A DNA stretch of 16,812 nucleotides from Solimonas sp047605265 (GCA_047605265.1 JASGFY010000066.1:1-16812), one strand, 5' to 3'. Shown: positions 1 through 8,999, numbered from the stretch's first letter. Made by a program: numbers and translations. Notes: generated by a model from the letters alone, not told the origin.

Positions 1-1344
1 GAGGCCGCTGACCAGCTCCGGCGCGTCCGGCTGCGCTTTCAGGGCCGCGCGCAGCGTCTGCTCGGCCTGCGGCACCTTGTCGTCGGCGATCAGCGCGTCG
101 GCGTAGGCGCGCGTCACCGATACCGGCGCGCCGCCCGGCGGCGGGGCGGCGAGTGCGGCGGCGTACTCGGCTTCGGCCTGGCGCGCGTCGCCGGCCGCCG
201 CCGCTTTCTCGCCGTTGCGCGCGTGCGTCCAGAAGCTTGCGGTGCGGCGCGCCTCGCGATAGCGCGGTTCGAGGCCGGGCTTGGCGCGGATCGCGGCATC
301 GAACAGCGCGCCGGCGTCGCCGAAGCGCTGCTGGCGCAGGCGCACGAGCCCGAGACCGGCGCGGGCGTCGGCGGCGTTCGCGCCGTTCCGGCCGACCAGG
401 CGTTCGAAGCCCGACTCGGCGGCGTCGAGCTCGCCGTCGTCGAGGTCGCGGAACGCACGCGCCAGTTCGTCGCCAGCGGCCTGGCTGGCCTGCGCGGCGG
501 CGGTGCTGGCGCGCGCGTCCTTCAGCGCTTGGAGCTTGTCGACGATTTGCGCGTCATTGCCGGCGGTGTCGAGCCAGGTCTGGTACAGAGGTTCGTCGGC
601 CGGCGTCGCTTGCAGCCAGATCAGCGCCTGGCGCCAGGCGTTGCGTGCCTCGGTCCCGTATCGGGGCTCGCCGGCCAGCGCTTGCAGCCGCGCGATGGCG
701 TCGCGGCGCGTGGCGGAACGGTAGCTCAGCACGCGCGCGTAGGTCAGCGCGTAGCGCGCGTCGCCGTCGCCGTCGTTGCGCTGCGCGAGCTGGGCGAGGG
801 CGCCGCGCGCTTCGTCGTAGCGGCTTTCGATGCCGGCCATCGTCTCGTAGTACTCGAGCGCGGTCAGATCGTCCGGCGGCGTGTTGCCGCCGAACGCTTG
901 CTCGTAGACCGCGATCGCGTTCGCCGCCTGGCCTTGCCGGGCCAGCTGGCGCGCGCGCGTCAGCGAGGCGCCGCCGTCCTGCAGCGCGGCTTGCGCCTGC
1001 TTGATCTGCGGCGAGTCGGGTGCGATCTGGCGCAGCTTGTCGAGATAGTGCCGGGCGTCGGCATCGTTGCCGTTCTGCTGCTCGAGCACGGCAAGGTGCG
1101 CCAGCGCCAGGGTATTGTCCGGGTCGATGGCGAGTACCCGCTTCCAGCTGTCGCGGGCGAGGTCGGGACGCTGCCTGGCACCCCAGAATTCGGCCTGCTG
1201 CACGAGCTGGGTGACGGCGGCGCTCTGCGCGAACGCGCCGGGAATGGGCAGCAGGCCGACGAGCAGGCCGGATGCCACGCTCAGCGCGACGCCGCAGTGC
1301 CGCGCGGCCTTGGCTCTGGCGCCGGGCGTGCCGTCGGATTTCAT
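1..1344 (-). CDS. bcsC: Cellulose synthase operon protein C (BcsC), N-terminal part, cut by the window edge
   Basis: This is an open minus-strand frame from 1344 to the left edge with no stop (448 codons visible). It starts MKSDGTPG, has a hydrophobic signal segment ending in PIPGAFAQ, and then runs as helical TPR-type repeats (for example LVQQAEFWGARQRPDLARD, then a motif with AIDPDNTLALAHL). BcsC proteins carry a long periplasmic TPR array followed by an outer-membrane beta-barrel that exports the glucan. Only the TPR part is visible here; the barrel would lie to the left of the window. The start ATG overlaps the bcsZ stop as ATGA, indicating translational coupling. An in-frame ATG two codons upstream (1350) is an alternative start. 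Identity rests on the signal peptide, the TPR character and the position directly after bcsZ. Confidence 0.9.
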   Translation of the reverse strand, partial: MKSDGTPGARAKAARHCGVALSVASGLLVGLLPIPGAFAQSAAVTQLVQQAEFWGARQRPDLARDSWKRVLAIDPDNTLALAHLAVLEQQNGNDADARHYLDKLRQIAPDSPQIKQAQAALQDGGASLTRARQLARQGQAANAIAVYEQAFGGNTPPDDLTALEYYETMAGIESRYDEARGALAQLAQRNDGDGDARYALTYARVLSYRSATRRDAIARLQALAGEPRYGTEARNAWRQALIWLQATPADEPLYQTWLDTAGNDAQIVDKLQALKDARASTAAAQASQAAGDELARAFRDLDDGELDAAESGFERLVGRNGANAADARAGLGLVRLRQQRFGDAGALFDAAIRAKPGLEPRYREARRTASFWTHARNGEKAAAAGDARQAEAEYAAALAAPPPGGAPVSVTRAYADALIADDKVPQAEQTLRAALKAQPDAPELVSGL

Positions 1345-2462
1345 TGCCATGAAGGAATCACTTTGCCGTTGGCGTCGAAGCGGTAGCGGCCATCGGCGTA
1401 GCCTTTACCGAACAGAACGAGGACCTGATCGTAATAACGCGCCGGCTTGCCGTAGAGGCCGTCGGCGCGCGTGCCGTCCAGATGTTGGCGTGCCGCGTCG
1501 TAGCTCGCGGTGTCGCCGAGCGCGCGCAGATACGGCAGCAGGGCCGCGTAGAAGCCGGGCGGCGCGTCGCCGCCGATGCCGCTGTTGCCGGTCGTCCATT
1601 TCTCGGGCACGCGCTGCAGCTCGGCGACCAGGTCGCGGTAGCCGCGCAGGTTCGTGCGCAGCTGCTGCGCTGGGCCGCTGAGCGTCGGCGCGATGCCGGC
1701 CCACAGGTAGGTGCGGATGGCGTCGTAGCTGCCGACGCCGGCCGTCGCCGGATCGACGGCGATGCGGTCGCCGGCCCAGACCGTCCAGTCCGGCAGGCGG
1801 CCGAGCGGCGCGATCTGCGGCAGCAGCGCGGCGTAGTCGTCGAGCAGGCGCAGCCACGGGCCCTTGGGATCTTCGGCCTGCAGCGCGATGAGCTGCGCCG
1901 GCACGTAGTAGCTCGGATTGAAGCGCACCGAGTTGTCGGTGCCGACGAAGCCCTGCGGCCCCGGCAGCAGCAGGTACGGGCCGGCCGGCATCCGCACGAC
2001 TTCCTGCGCGGTGATCTGCGCGAGCAGCGCGCGGCCGGTCTCGCGCCAGGCCGGAGTCTTCCACAGGCGCGCCGCCTCGATCAGCGTGTAGGCGAGCCAG
2101 AGATCGGCGTCGCTCGCCGGATTGGCGTCGATCACGCCCCAGGTGCCGTCGTTGCGCTCGCCCCAGTGCCAGGCCGGCAGGTTGTGGCGCAGATCGCCGC
2201 GCGCGAGGTTTTTCTCAGTCCAGCCGAGAATCTGCGCGAAGCGCGCGCGATCGCCGGCGACCAGCGCGAAGAACAGCGCGTAGGCCTGGCCCTCGGACAC
2301 GGTGCGGGCGTGATCGGTCCAGTCGATGACGCGGCCCTGCGAGTCGATGAACGCCTCGTCGAACGCCTGCCAGTCGTCCCAGGCGGCCGGCGTGGCCGGG
2401 CTCGCCAGCGGGGCGAACAGCAGGGACAACAGCCAGGCCAGCCTGCGCATCGGTCGGATCAT
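1341..2462 (-). CDS. bcsZ: Periplasmic endo-beta-1,4-glucanase, glycosyl hydrolase family 8 (BcsZ)
   Basis: The protein has 373 aa, the usual length for BcsZ. An N-terminal signal peptide (about residues 1-26, hydrophobic LAWLLSLLFAPLA) directs it to the periplasm. GH8 hallmarks are visible: SEGQAYALFFAL with Glu57 at the position of the family's proton donor, the GH8 signature ASDADLWLAYTL (residues 116-127), and SYDAIRTYLW with Asp247 at the expected position of the catalytic base. BcsZ cleaves amorphous glucan chains during export and tunes cellulose output. It lies 42 bp downstream of bcsB and its TGA overlaps the bcsC start. ATG 2462 is chosen; the in-frame ATG at 2450 would also leave a complete signal peptide. 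Confidence 0.95.
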   Translation of the reverse strand: MIRPMRRLAWLLSLLFAPLASPATPAAWDDWQAFDEAFIDSQGRVIDWTDHARTVSEGQAYALFFALVAGDRARFAQILGWTEKNLARGDLRHNLPAWHWGERNDGTWGVIDANPASDADLWLAYTLIEAARLWKTPAWRETGRALLAQITAQEVVRMPAGPYLLLPGPQGFVGTDNSVRFNPSYYVPAQLIALQAEDPKGPWLRLLDDYAALLPQIAPLGRLPDWTVWAGDRIAVDPATAGVGSYDAIRTYLWAGIAPTLSGPAQQLRTNLRGYRDLVAELQRVPEKWTTGNSGIGGDAPPGFYAALLPYLRALGDTASYDAARQHLDGTRADGLYGKPARYYDQVLVLFGKGYADGRYRFDANGKVIPSWQ

Positions 2463-2504
2463 GCGTCTTGAGCTTCGGAGCGTGCGTCGTTGGAGTCGCA
2501 GGGT

Positions 2505-4739
2505 TCAGCTCCTGTGTTCGAGGCGGCGCTTCGCGCGGCGGCGCAGCACGGCCTGCACGGCGATGCCGATGATGATGACCAGCAGCAGCGCGATGGGCCA
2601 GATCAGATACGGATGCAGGCTCAGCCAGCGGCGGATCGCGAACCACCAGGGCAGATGGCCGACTTCGTAATCGTTGCCGAGGTCGTAGCCGGTGACCTTG
2701 TCGCCCTGCACCAGCGTCAGGCCGCCGCGCACGAACTGCACGGTGCTGGGATTGGTCAGCGCCAGCGCCGCGTCGCGCACGTCGCCGTCGCGGCCCGCCG
2801 TCAGGAGCACGACGCTGCGGTGGCCGGCCAGCGGCGACTCGAAGCCTTCGAGCGCCGCGAACTTCTGGCCGGCGTCGACGATCACGCGGCTGGCGTGCTC
2901 GCGCGCGGCGACCACGTCGCGGTCGAGCAGCCAGCGGTGGTTGAGCGCCCGCAGCAGGCCGATCGGTTCGAGCTCCAGACGCTTGTCGCTGAGGCGCAGC
3001 GGCAGGCGGGCGGTCCAGTCGTCCGGCAGCGCGAGGCGATCGAGGCGGCCGACGATCAGCAGATCGCGGTCCTTGACCGCGTCGAGCGTGTCGAGCGTGG
3101 CGACCGCCACGCGGCTGGCCGCGTCGCGGGTCCAGCGGCCGATGTGGCCCATGGCGATCAGCGCGGCGGAGACGTCGCTTTCGTTCGGCGCCGACGGCAG
3201 CACGATGGCGGTATCGGCCAGGTCGGACAGCCGCGAGAACGGATAGGCGCCGTCGGCGAACTTCTCGAGCGCCGGCATGACCGCGAAGTTCGCGTAATGA
3301 CGGATTTCCAAGGTCGACGCCGGGTCGATCGAGCCCTGCAGGCTGCTGCTGTCGAAACCCTCGCACGGCGCATTGGTGTTGCGGAGGAAGTGGTACTGCG
3401 CGTCGAGGCGGTTGCGCGCGCGCAGGGCCGCCGCCGGCAGCACCAGATCGAGGTCCGAACTGTTTTCGATCCTGGCATCCCGGTTCTTACCGTGGTCGAG
3501 CGAGACGCCGCCGACGAACTGGTCGTTGAGCAGGGCGTTGAGCGCCGAATTGACGGCCGAGATCGGCGCCGCGCGATATTTCAGATGCGCGCGCACGCTG
3601 TCCTGCGCGAGCGGATAGAGATCGGGCGGCAGCGAGAACTCGAAGCCGATCGGACCGGGCACGAGGCCGGTGACCGACAGCGGGCCGGTGGCGCCGCCGG
3701 CGAGCGGGTAGGGTCGCGTCGGATCGATCCAGCGCGGCGAGGTCCACGGCGCGCGCGGCGGCGGCAGTTCGAGCGCGCCGACTTCGACCTGCGCCCCTTG
3801 CAGGGTCAGCCGGCCGAGCGCCAGCGCCTGCGCGGCCTGCGTCAGGCCGGCCTCGTCGGCCGCGGCGAGCACCAGCAGCTGGCTGCCGGGCGCGGCCGGA
3901 TTCTCGATCACGGCGATGGTCGGCGCGCGGCGGTTGACGAAGCGCTCGAAGCCTGGCCAGGGCGCGTTGCCGGTGACGAGCACCACGCCGTGGCCGGGCG
4001 GCAGGGTGCCGAACGACACCGGGAAGTCGGCGCCGTGATAGTCGGCTTCGTTGCCGAACCAGGCGGCGACGATCGCCGCAGCGCGCACGATGCCGGCGCT
4101 CGGCGCGCCGGCGAAGACGAACGGCAGGCGCAGCTTGCGCGAATCGCCGGCGTCGAACATCGGCGCCGGCAGGCGTTCGAGCGCCGGCGCGACCGGCAGC
4201 GGCGACAGCGTCAGATCGATGCGGCTGTCGTTGCTGACGTTGGCCCACAGCGTGGTGTGCGCCAGCTCCTCGCGCTCGTTCGGGCGGGCGTAATGCGCGA
4301 CCAGCTCGAAGCGGATCTGGTTGTGCGGCAGCAGCAGGCGCGGATCGATCGGGATGTGCGCGGTTGCGCCGGAGGCCGTGTCGGCGCTCAGCGGCATCGT
4401 GCGCAGCAATTGATCGTTGACGTAGACGCTGAGGTGGCTGAGGTCGAAGCGCAGCGACGGCGAGTGCGCGTAGCGCAGATCGAGGCTGGCGGCGGTGACG
4501 ATCTGGTCGGCGCGCAGGTCGAGCGGCAGCGACGCCTGGCCGAACACCGTGCGCAGATTGAGTGGATAGATCTGGCCGAGCTCCTTGAACGTCAGCGAGC
4601 GCGACGTCTGCTGGAAGGCAAGGTCAGTGCCGGCGGCCGCGCCTGGCGGCTCGCTGGCCTGCTGGGCCGCTGCGAGGCCGCTGACGGCGGCGACGGCGGC
4701 ACCGAACAGGGCCGGCAGGATCTTGTTCAAGACAGGCAT
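2505..4739 (-). CDS. bcsB: Cellulose synthase periplasmic regulatory subunit BcsB
   Basis: The protein has 744 aa. A signal peptide (MPVLNKILPALFGAAVAAV through GLAAA) is followed by a long periplasmic beta-rich region. BcsB-typical segments are FKELGQIYPLNLRTVFG near the N-terminus, a carbohydrate-binding/flavodoxin-like alternation, and an ANFAVMPALEKFADGAYPFS segment. It ends in a C-terminal membrane anchor (YLIWPIALLLVIIIGIAV) and a basic tail RRRAKRR. BcsB forms the inner-membrane complex with BcsA, and the C-terminal helix is required for BcsA activity in characterised systems. The gene starts 41 bp after the bcsA stop. ATG 4739 is preferred because it gives a compact signal peptide and has a GGA element upstream; ATG 4760 (seven codons longer) is possible. 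Confidence 0.95.
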   Translation of the reverse strand: MPVLNKILPALFGAAVAAVSGLAAAQQASEPPGAAAGTDLAFQQTSRSLTFKELGQIYPLNLRTVFGQASLPLDLRADQIVTAASLDLRYAHSPSLRFDLSHLSVYVNDQLLRTMPLSADTASGATAHIPIDPRLLLPHNQIRFELVAHYARPNEREELAHTTLWANVSNDSRIDLTLSPLPVAPALERLPAPMFDAGDSRKLRLPFVFAGAPSAGIVRAAAIVAAWFGNEADYHGADFPVSFGTLPPGHGVVLVTGNAPWPGFERFVNRRAPTIAVIENPAAPGSQLLVLAAADEAGLTQAAQALALGRLTLQGAQVEVGALELPPPRAPWTSPRWIDPTRPYPLAGGATGPLSVTGLVPGPIGFEFSLPPDLYPLAQDSVRAHLKYRAAPISAVNSALNALLNDQFVGGVSLDHGKNRDARIENSSDLDLVLPAAALRARNRLDAQYHFLRNTNAPCEGFDSSSLQGSIDPASTLEIRHYANFAVMPALEKFADGAYPFSRLSDLADTAIVLPSAPNESDVSAALIAMGHIGRWTRDAASRVAVATLDTLDAVKDRDLLIVGRLDRLALPDDWTARLPLRLSDKRLELEPIGLLRALNHRWLLDRDVVAAREHASRVIVDAGQKFAALEGFESPLAGHRSVVLLTAGRDGDVRDAALALTNPSTVQFVRGGLTLVQGDKVTGYDLGNDYEVGHLPWWFAIRRWLSLHPYLIWPIALLLVIIIGIAVQAVLRRRAKRRLEHRS

Positions 4740-4780
4740 CGAGGCAGTTCCACTGAGCATCGGATGACGTGTGATGGCGC

Positions 4781-6898
4781 CTATGCGGCGCGGGAATGGG
4801 CAGGGCGGCGAAACAGACGTGCGAATAGCGTGCCGAACGCCCACCGGAAAAAGTTGCGGCTGCCACGGATGCCGTGGCGCGCGACGGCGGCGAGCGCTCG
4901 CAGCGGACGGTCGCGATGCTGGCGCTCGCGCCATTGCATCCAGGCGTCGGCGCGGCCGAACAGGGCCTGCACCAGCACGCTTTCCTGGGCGATCGACATG
5001 TCCTCGATCCGTACGGCGACGACGCCGTGCCCGACGCGCCGGACCTCGACGTCGAGCCAGGTGTCGTTGCGGCTCGGCGACAGCAGCACTTGGATGCGCT
5101 GGTGCGGCGCCGGCGCGAGGCCGTCCGGCAGCTGCAGGGCGATGCCGCCGTAGGAAACGTCGAGCGTGCTGGTCAGCCAGGCGCCGTCGTCCGGCGACAG
5201 GCGGATCGCCGCTTCGAGCCTGGTGCGCACGCGCACCGCCTCGCGGACCTGGCGCTTCTCGCTGGCCACGGCCAGCGCGCCGCCGGTGATCATCAGGTTG
5301 TACAGCGTCCAGCCGATGTTCAGCGCGATGGTGTCCGGATGCGGGCTGCCGAGCAGCAAGCGCACGATGCCGACCGCGAAGCCGATGAGGTTCAGCGAGA
5401 ACAGCAGGTAGTACGGCTTGGCGATGTCCTGGTCGAAATAGTCGTGGTCGACGATGCCGCCCTTGGCGGTCACGTTGAACTTGCCGAGCTTCGGATTGAT
5501 GACGGCGAGCGCCGTCGGCACCAGGATGAAGGTCGCCAGCACCGTCTCGTACAGCTCGGCCCAGAACGAATGGCGGAACGGGCCCTGCACGCGGCTGTTG
5601 GTGACCGTCGCCAGGATCACGTGCGGCGCGGCGTAGGCCAGCACCATCCAGCCCTGCGCCTTGATGATGTCGGCGCCGAACAGCAGGTAGGCGAGCGGCG
5701 AGGTCAGGAAGATCAGGCGCGGCAGGCCGTAGAAGAAGTGCAGCATCGCGTTCGCGTAGCAGATGCGCTGGCCGAACTTCAGGCCGGGCTTCAGGAACGG
5801 ATTGTCGACGCGGAAGATCTGCGCCATGCCGCGCGCCCAGCGGATGCGCTGGCCGACGTGCGCCGACAGCGATTCGGTGGCCAGGCCCGCCGCTTGCGGG
5901 ATGTTGATGTACGCGCTCTTCCAGCCGCGCGCGTGCATGCGCAGCGAGGTGTGCGCGTCCTCGGTGACGGTCTCGGTGGCGATGCCGCCGATCTCTTCGA
6001 GCGCCGTGCGGCGCAGCACCGCGCAGGAGCCGCAGAAGAACGAGGCGTCCCAGAAGTCGTTGCCGTCCTGGATCAGGCCGTAGAACAGCTCGCCCTCGTT
6101 CGGTACCGTGCGGAAGGTGCTGAGGTTCTTCTCGAACGGATCCGGCGAGAAGAAGTGGTGCGGCGTCTGCACCAGCGACACGGCCGGGTCGGCGATCATC
6201 GTGCCCATCGTCATCTGCAGGAACGAGCGCACGGGAATGTGGTCGCAGTCGAAGATGGCGATGTACTCGCCGCGGGTCTTCTTCAGCGCCGCATTGATAT
6301 TGCCGGCCTTGGCGTGCTGGTTGTCGCCGCGGATCAGATGGGTGACGCCGACCTCCTCGCAGAACAGCCGGAATTCCTCGCGGCGACCGTCGTCGAGTAC
6401 GTAGATGTTGAGCTTGTCGTGCGGCCAGTCGAGCGCCAGCGCTGCCAGCACCGTGGGCCGCACGACCCTCAGCGGCTCGTTGTAGCTGGGGATGAAGACG
6501 TCGACCGTCGGCCACTGCGCCGGATCGGCCGGCAGGCGTTCCGGCCTGCGGTGCAGCGGCCAGATCGTCTGGATGAAGCCGAGCACGAGGATGACGTAGG
6601 CGTAGACCTCGGCGCCGGCCAGTCCGAGCGACAGGAGCCGGTCCCAGACGTTGAATTCGGGACCGATCGGCAGCGTTTGCGTCAGGCGCCAGTACAGGTA
6701 GCGCGTGCTGGCGATGACCGACAGGCCGATCATCGCCAGCGCCCAGCGGTAGTCGCGCAGCCGCGACAGCACGTTGGCGGCGATCACCATGCCGATCGCC
6801 GTGTAGGTCTGCCAGAGCAGCGAGGCCGGAGCAGTGATCAGCGCGTAGGCCGGCACCGCGGCGGCGATGACGGCGAGAGCAACGGTTAACCGCCGCAT
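4781..6898 (-). CDS. bcsA: Cellulose synthase catalytic subunit BcsA (UDP-forming), GT2 with PilZ domain
   Basis: The protein has 705 aa and all the processive GT2 cellulose synthase motifs. These are YVLDDGRR (Asp169-170), the DxD motif FDCDH (217-219), TVTEDAHTS (TED at 312-314, catalytic base) and QRIRW (350-354). The gating loop FNVTAKGG is at about 474-481. Multiple membrane helices lie before residue 110 and between about 380 and 545. The C-terminus has a PilZ domain with REAVR (552-556) and DVSYGG (580-585), the RxxxR and DxSxxG elements that bind cyclic di-GMP, so activity is expected to be switched on by c-di-GMP. A strong ribosome-binding site (GGGAGG, about 7 nt before ATG 6898) supports the start. 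The gene lies 31 bp downstream of the bcsP-like gene. Confidence 0.98.
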   Translation of the reverse strand: MRRLTVALAVIAAAVPAYALITAPASLLWQTYTAIGMVIAANVLSRLRDYRWALAMIGLSVIASTRYLYWRLTQTLPIGPEFNVWDRLLSLGLAGAEVYAYVILVLGFIQTIWPLHRRPERLPADPAQWPTVDVFIPSYNEPLRVVRPTVLAALALDWPHDKLNIYVLDDGRREEFRLFCEEVGVTHLIRGDNQHAKAGNINAALKKTRGEYIAIFDCDHIPVRSFLQMTMGTMIADPAVSLVQTPHHFFSPDPFEKNLSTFRTVPNEGELFYGLIQDGNDFWDASFFCGSCAVLRRTALEEIGGIATETVTEDAHTSLRMHARGWKSAYINIPQAAGLATESLSAHVGQRIRWARGMAQIFRVDNPFLKPGLKFGQRICYANAMLHFFYGLPRLIFLTSPLAYLLFGADIIKAQGWMVLAYAAPHVILATVTNSRVQGPFRHSFWAELYETVLATFILVPTALAVINPKLGKFNVTAKGGIVDHDYFDQDIAKPYYLLFSLNLIGFAVGIVRLLLGSPHPDTIALNIGWTLYNLMITGGALAVASEKRQVREAVRVRTRLEAAIRLSPDDGAWLTSTLDVSYGGIALQLPDGLAPAPHQRIQVLLSPSRNDTWLDVEVRRVGHGVVAVRIEDMSIAQESVLVQALFGRADAWMQWRERQHRDRPLRALAAVARHGIRGSRNFFRWAFGTLFARLFRRPAHSRAA

Positions 6899-6929
6899 GC
6901 GAGCCCTCCCTGGGCCGGGCCGAGGGCGT

Positions 6930-7472
6930 TCAGGACGTCTGGCGCTTGACGGTCGCGCGCGGTGTCAGGCTCGAGAACACCTCGGACAGTGCCCGCTGCT
7001 GCAGGCGATCCAGGCGCGCCGGCAGTGCGACGCGCGCGCGCGGCGGCAGGTCCAGCGTGATCAGCGGATGGTGCGCACGCTGCGCGATCGCCTGGCGGCG
7101 CAGGCGCTCGAACGTGAAGTTCAGCGGGCTTTCGTGCACCGCGGCGCGCGGTGCGGCGACCAGCGTCGGCACGTTCGCCGGAATGGCGACCGGGCGTTGC
7201 GGCGGCGAAGCCGGAACCACCGTCGGTATGCTGTTCGTGGCCGGGCTGACGACGAGCGGCGGCACCGCCGGCCATTCGGCGCTCGGCCCGGCTTTCGACG
7301 GTACCGCCGCGGCATCGGCCGGCAGGTTGACGGCCGGCGCCTGCGGCTTGCGGCTCGCGAGCTTCAGTTTGGCGGCGTTGGGCGCCGAAAATTCACGATA
7401 CTGCAGGTCGCCGAGGCTCAAGCCGCTGAGCAGCTGCTGGACGTCGTCGGTCGGTTTCTTCTGCTCACTCAT
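6930..7472 (-). CDS. bcsP: Cellulose biosynthesis accessory protein, BcsP-like (BcsR-like N-terminal motif, disordered middle)
   Basis: The protein has 180 aa and starts MSEQKKPTDD. Residues about 9-26 (DDVQQLLSGLSLGDLQYREF) resemble the short acidic/hydrophobic motif shared by BcsR and the N-termini of BcsP-type proteins. The middle is rich in Pro, Ala and Ser and looks disordered. The C-terminus has a basic stretch (FERLRRQAIAQRAHH) and an amphipathic helix (LQQRALSEVFSSL). No signal peptide is visible, so it is probably cytoplasmic. In type I bcs operons such small proteins help assemble or position the synthase. The start ATG at 7472 lies 1 bp after the bcsD stop, which decides the start against upstream in-frame codons overlapping bcsD. 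The name is inferred from motif and position; BcsO-like is the alternative. Confidence 0.65.
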   Translation of the reverse strand: MSEQKKPTDDVQQLLSGLSLGDLQYREFSAPNAAKLKLASRKPQAPAVNLPADAAAVPSKAGPSAEWPAVPPLVVSPATNSIPTVVPASPPQRPVAIPANVPTLVAAPRAAVHESPLNFTFERLRRQAIAQRAHHPLITLDLPPRARVALPARLDRLQQRALSEVFSSLTPRATVKRQTS

Positions 7473-7473
7473 C

Positions 7474-7989
7474 TCAGGCTCCGAATGCCGATTCGTGCGC
7501 GAAGCGCAAGCGGATGACGCCGGGCGCCAGCGTCTTGTCCTCGATCTCGCGGATATCGAGCCGCTCGTCGGCGCCGAGCTGCTGCATCCATTCCGCATAC
7601 ACGCCTTCGAGCAGGCCCGCCGCCCACTTGCCCGACTGCGCGCCGAACCAGCTTTGCAGCGGCGCGCAGCCGTGCAGGAAATCGACGGCGCCGGACACTT
7701 CCTCGATCTGTACCCAGCCGAGGTCCAGCGTCGTCAGCGCGCGGGCGGCGAACTGCTCGAATTCGGCGAGCGTTTTCAGGCCCTGGGCCGAATGCTCCCG
7801 GGCGATCGTGCGGCCGGCGCGGTATAGCAGTGTGCGCAGAATCGGGACCGGCACCTGCTGGATCAGCTCGGCGCCCAGAGCGCGCAGCAGCAGCGGCGCC
7901 GCCGTTGCGCGGGGCAGGTGCTGCCAATAACTTTGCGTTCTCTCGTCCAACGTAAAGCCCCGATGCGCGCGCGTATCGATTCGGTTCAA
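7474..7989 (-). CDS. bcsD: Cellulose synthase subunit D (BcsD)
   Basis: The protein has about 171 aa, close to the roughly 156 aa of BcsD. It has an all-helical N-terminal half (YWQHLPRATAAPLLLRALG, then VPVPILRTLLYRAGRTIA). A W-containing beta segment follows (TTLDLGWVQIEEVSGAVDF), then LHGCAPLQSW and a C-terminal strand ending VIRLRFAHESAFGA. This layout matches the BcsD family (Pfam Cellsynth_D). BcsD forms octamers through which glucan chains pass and favours crystalline cellulose in Komagataeibacter. Here it is the first gene of the operon. The start is uncertain: TTG 7989 gives the full frame but the nearest AGGGA is about 13 nt upstream, and TTG 7950 is an alternative. Confidence 0.85.
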   Translation of the reverse strand: MNRIDTRAHRGFTLDERTQSYWQHLPRATAAPLLLRALGAELIQQVPVPILRTLLYRAGRTIAREHSAQGLKTLAEFEQFAARALTTLDLGWVQIEEVSGAVDFLHGCAPLQSWFGAQSGKWAAGLLEGVYAEWMQQLGADERLDIREIEDKTLAPGVIRLRFAHESAFGA

Positions 7990-8110
7990 GATACGGTGAT
8001 TTTCCCTTTGTCGGTATGGGGAAGCAATTGATTGTTTTGTCTACAGGCCTTGGGAATACTCGGCGGAGTCCGTTTGTTAGAGTGGCGGCCCCTTTGAAGA
8101 AGTGCAAACG
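7990..8110. promoter_or_regulatory. Divergent promoter region between the cellulose operon and the lipoprotein gene
   Basis: These 121 bp between the divergent bcsD and lipoprotein starts must hold the promoters of both units. The stretch is more AT-rich than its neighbours (for example AATTGATTGTTTTGT around 8028-8042). No convincing paired -35/-10 boxes or regulator site could be assigned by eye. GAAGAAG just before 8111 is a reasonable ribosome-binding site for the lipoprotein gene. Confidence 0.5.
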
Positions 8111-8890
8111 ATGATGTTTTTTGCGCAATGCCGCCGCGGTGCCGTGGGTTTCACGCTGATGCTGGCCGCCGGCTGCGGGTCGCAGAACGATTCGATCACC
8201 ACGCCGGTGGTGAGCAGCACCAGCACCGCGCCGGCCGGCGTCTACGAAGGCACCTGGACGTCGGCGTCGACCGGCACGAGCACGGACGTCACCGCCTTCG
8301 TCGACAGTGATGACAAGATGATGTTGTTCGACGACACCGGTGCGCTGATCGCCTCCGGTGCCTACAGCACCGTCGAATCGGCGAGCAGCATCAGCTGGAC
8401 GGCCCGCCTGTTCGAGACCTCGTCGAGTACCACCACCATCACGACGCTGAGCGGAGAGGGCAGCTACGAGAAGGGAAGCACCATCCTGATGACGCTCACG
8501 CTCTCGACCGGCGTGACCGGCGTCCTGTCGCTGACCTATGACGAGGATGCCTACGAGACGAAATCGGACGTGACGCTGATCGAAGGCACCTGGGGCATCG
8601 AGGACGCCTACGACGCGACGACGCTCAGCCTGACGGTGAGTTCCGACGGGACTTTCTCGGGTACCGACGAAGACGATTGCACCTACAGCGGCACTTTCTC
8701 GATCATCGATCAGGCGTACAACCTCTACGAGGTATCGCTGACCACCACCTGCGACAGCAGCTCGACCTCGACGACGACGACCGGTCTGGCGACGCTGCAG
8801 GCTGCAACGACGACCGCCGGCGACGATACGCTGGTCATGGTGACGGCATCGACGAGTGCGGCAGAACTGCTGCTGCTGACGCCGCAGTAG
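8111..8890 (+). CDS. Uncharacterised Ser/Thr-rich lipoprotein
   Basis: The protein has 259 aa. It has a short signal peptide with a lipobox-like LMLAAGC (Cys22), so it is probably lipid-anchored. The mature part is extremely rich in Ser, Thr and Asp and reads as beta strands. It appears to contain two related units, each opening with a Gly-Thr-Trp motif: GVYEGTWTS near residue 43 and IEGTWGIED near residue 160. Both continue into strands with D-rich turns. In the second unit two cysteines (DDCTYSGTF and LTTTCDSS) are placed to form a disulfide. A small beta-barrel or sandwich fold is likely; the function is not recognised. ATG 8111 is chosen over GTG 8102 because GAAGAAG is at the right distance. 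The gene is divergent from bcsD; no functional link to cellulose is shown. Confidence 0.75.
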   Translation: MMFFAQCRRGAVGFTLMLAAGCGSQNDSITTPVVSSTSTAPAGVYEGTWTSASTGTSTDVTAFVDSDDKMMLFDDTGALIASGAYSTVESASSISWTARLFETSSSTTTITTLSGEGSYEKGSTILMTLTLSTGVTGVLSLTYDEDAYETKSDVTLIEGTWGIEDAYDATTLSLTVSSDGTFSGTDEDDCTYSGTFSIIDQAYNLYEVSLTTTCDSSSTSTTTTGLATLQAATTTAGDDTLVMVTASTSAAELLLLTPQ

Positions 8891-8999
8891 TGCGCGGCGC
8901 CTCGCCGGCGGATGGCGGGATGGGCGAATCGGCCTGCGCCTTGTATTCTTGCGAGGCTATGAACCATGAGGGCGTGATGATCTGCATCGCGGGTGGCCC

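Noticed and set aside
2490..5153. Very long plus-strand open frame (887 codons) opposite bcsB and bcsA
   Set aside because: It is antisense to clearly real genes. Its translation is Arg/Gln/Ala/Val-rich low-complexity sequence without domains, as expected from the high-GC third-codon bias of the opposite strand.
4874..6889. Long plus-strand open frame opposite bcsA
   Set aside because: It is a mirror image of the bcsA codon pattern with repetitive acidic/basic composition and no motif. BcsA on the other strand has every catalytic motif.
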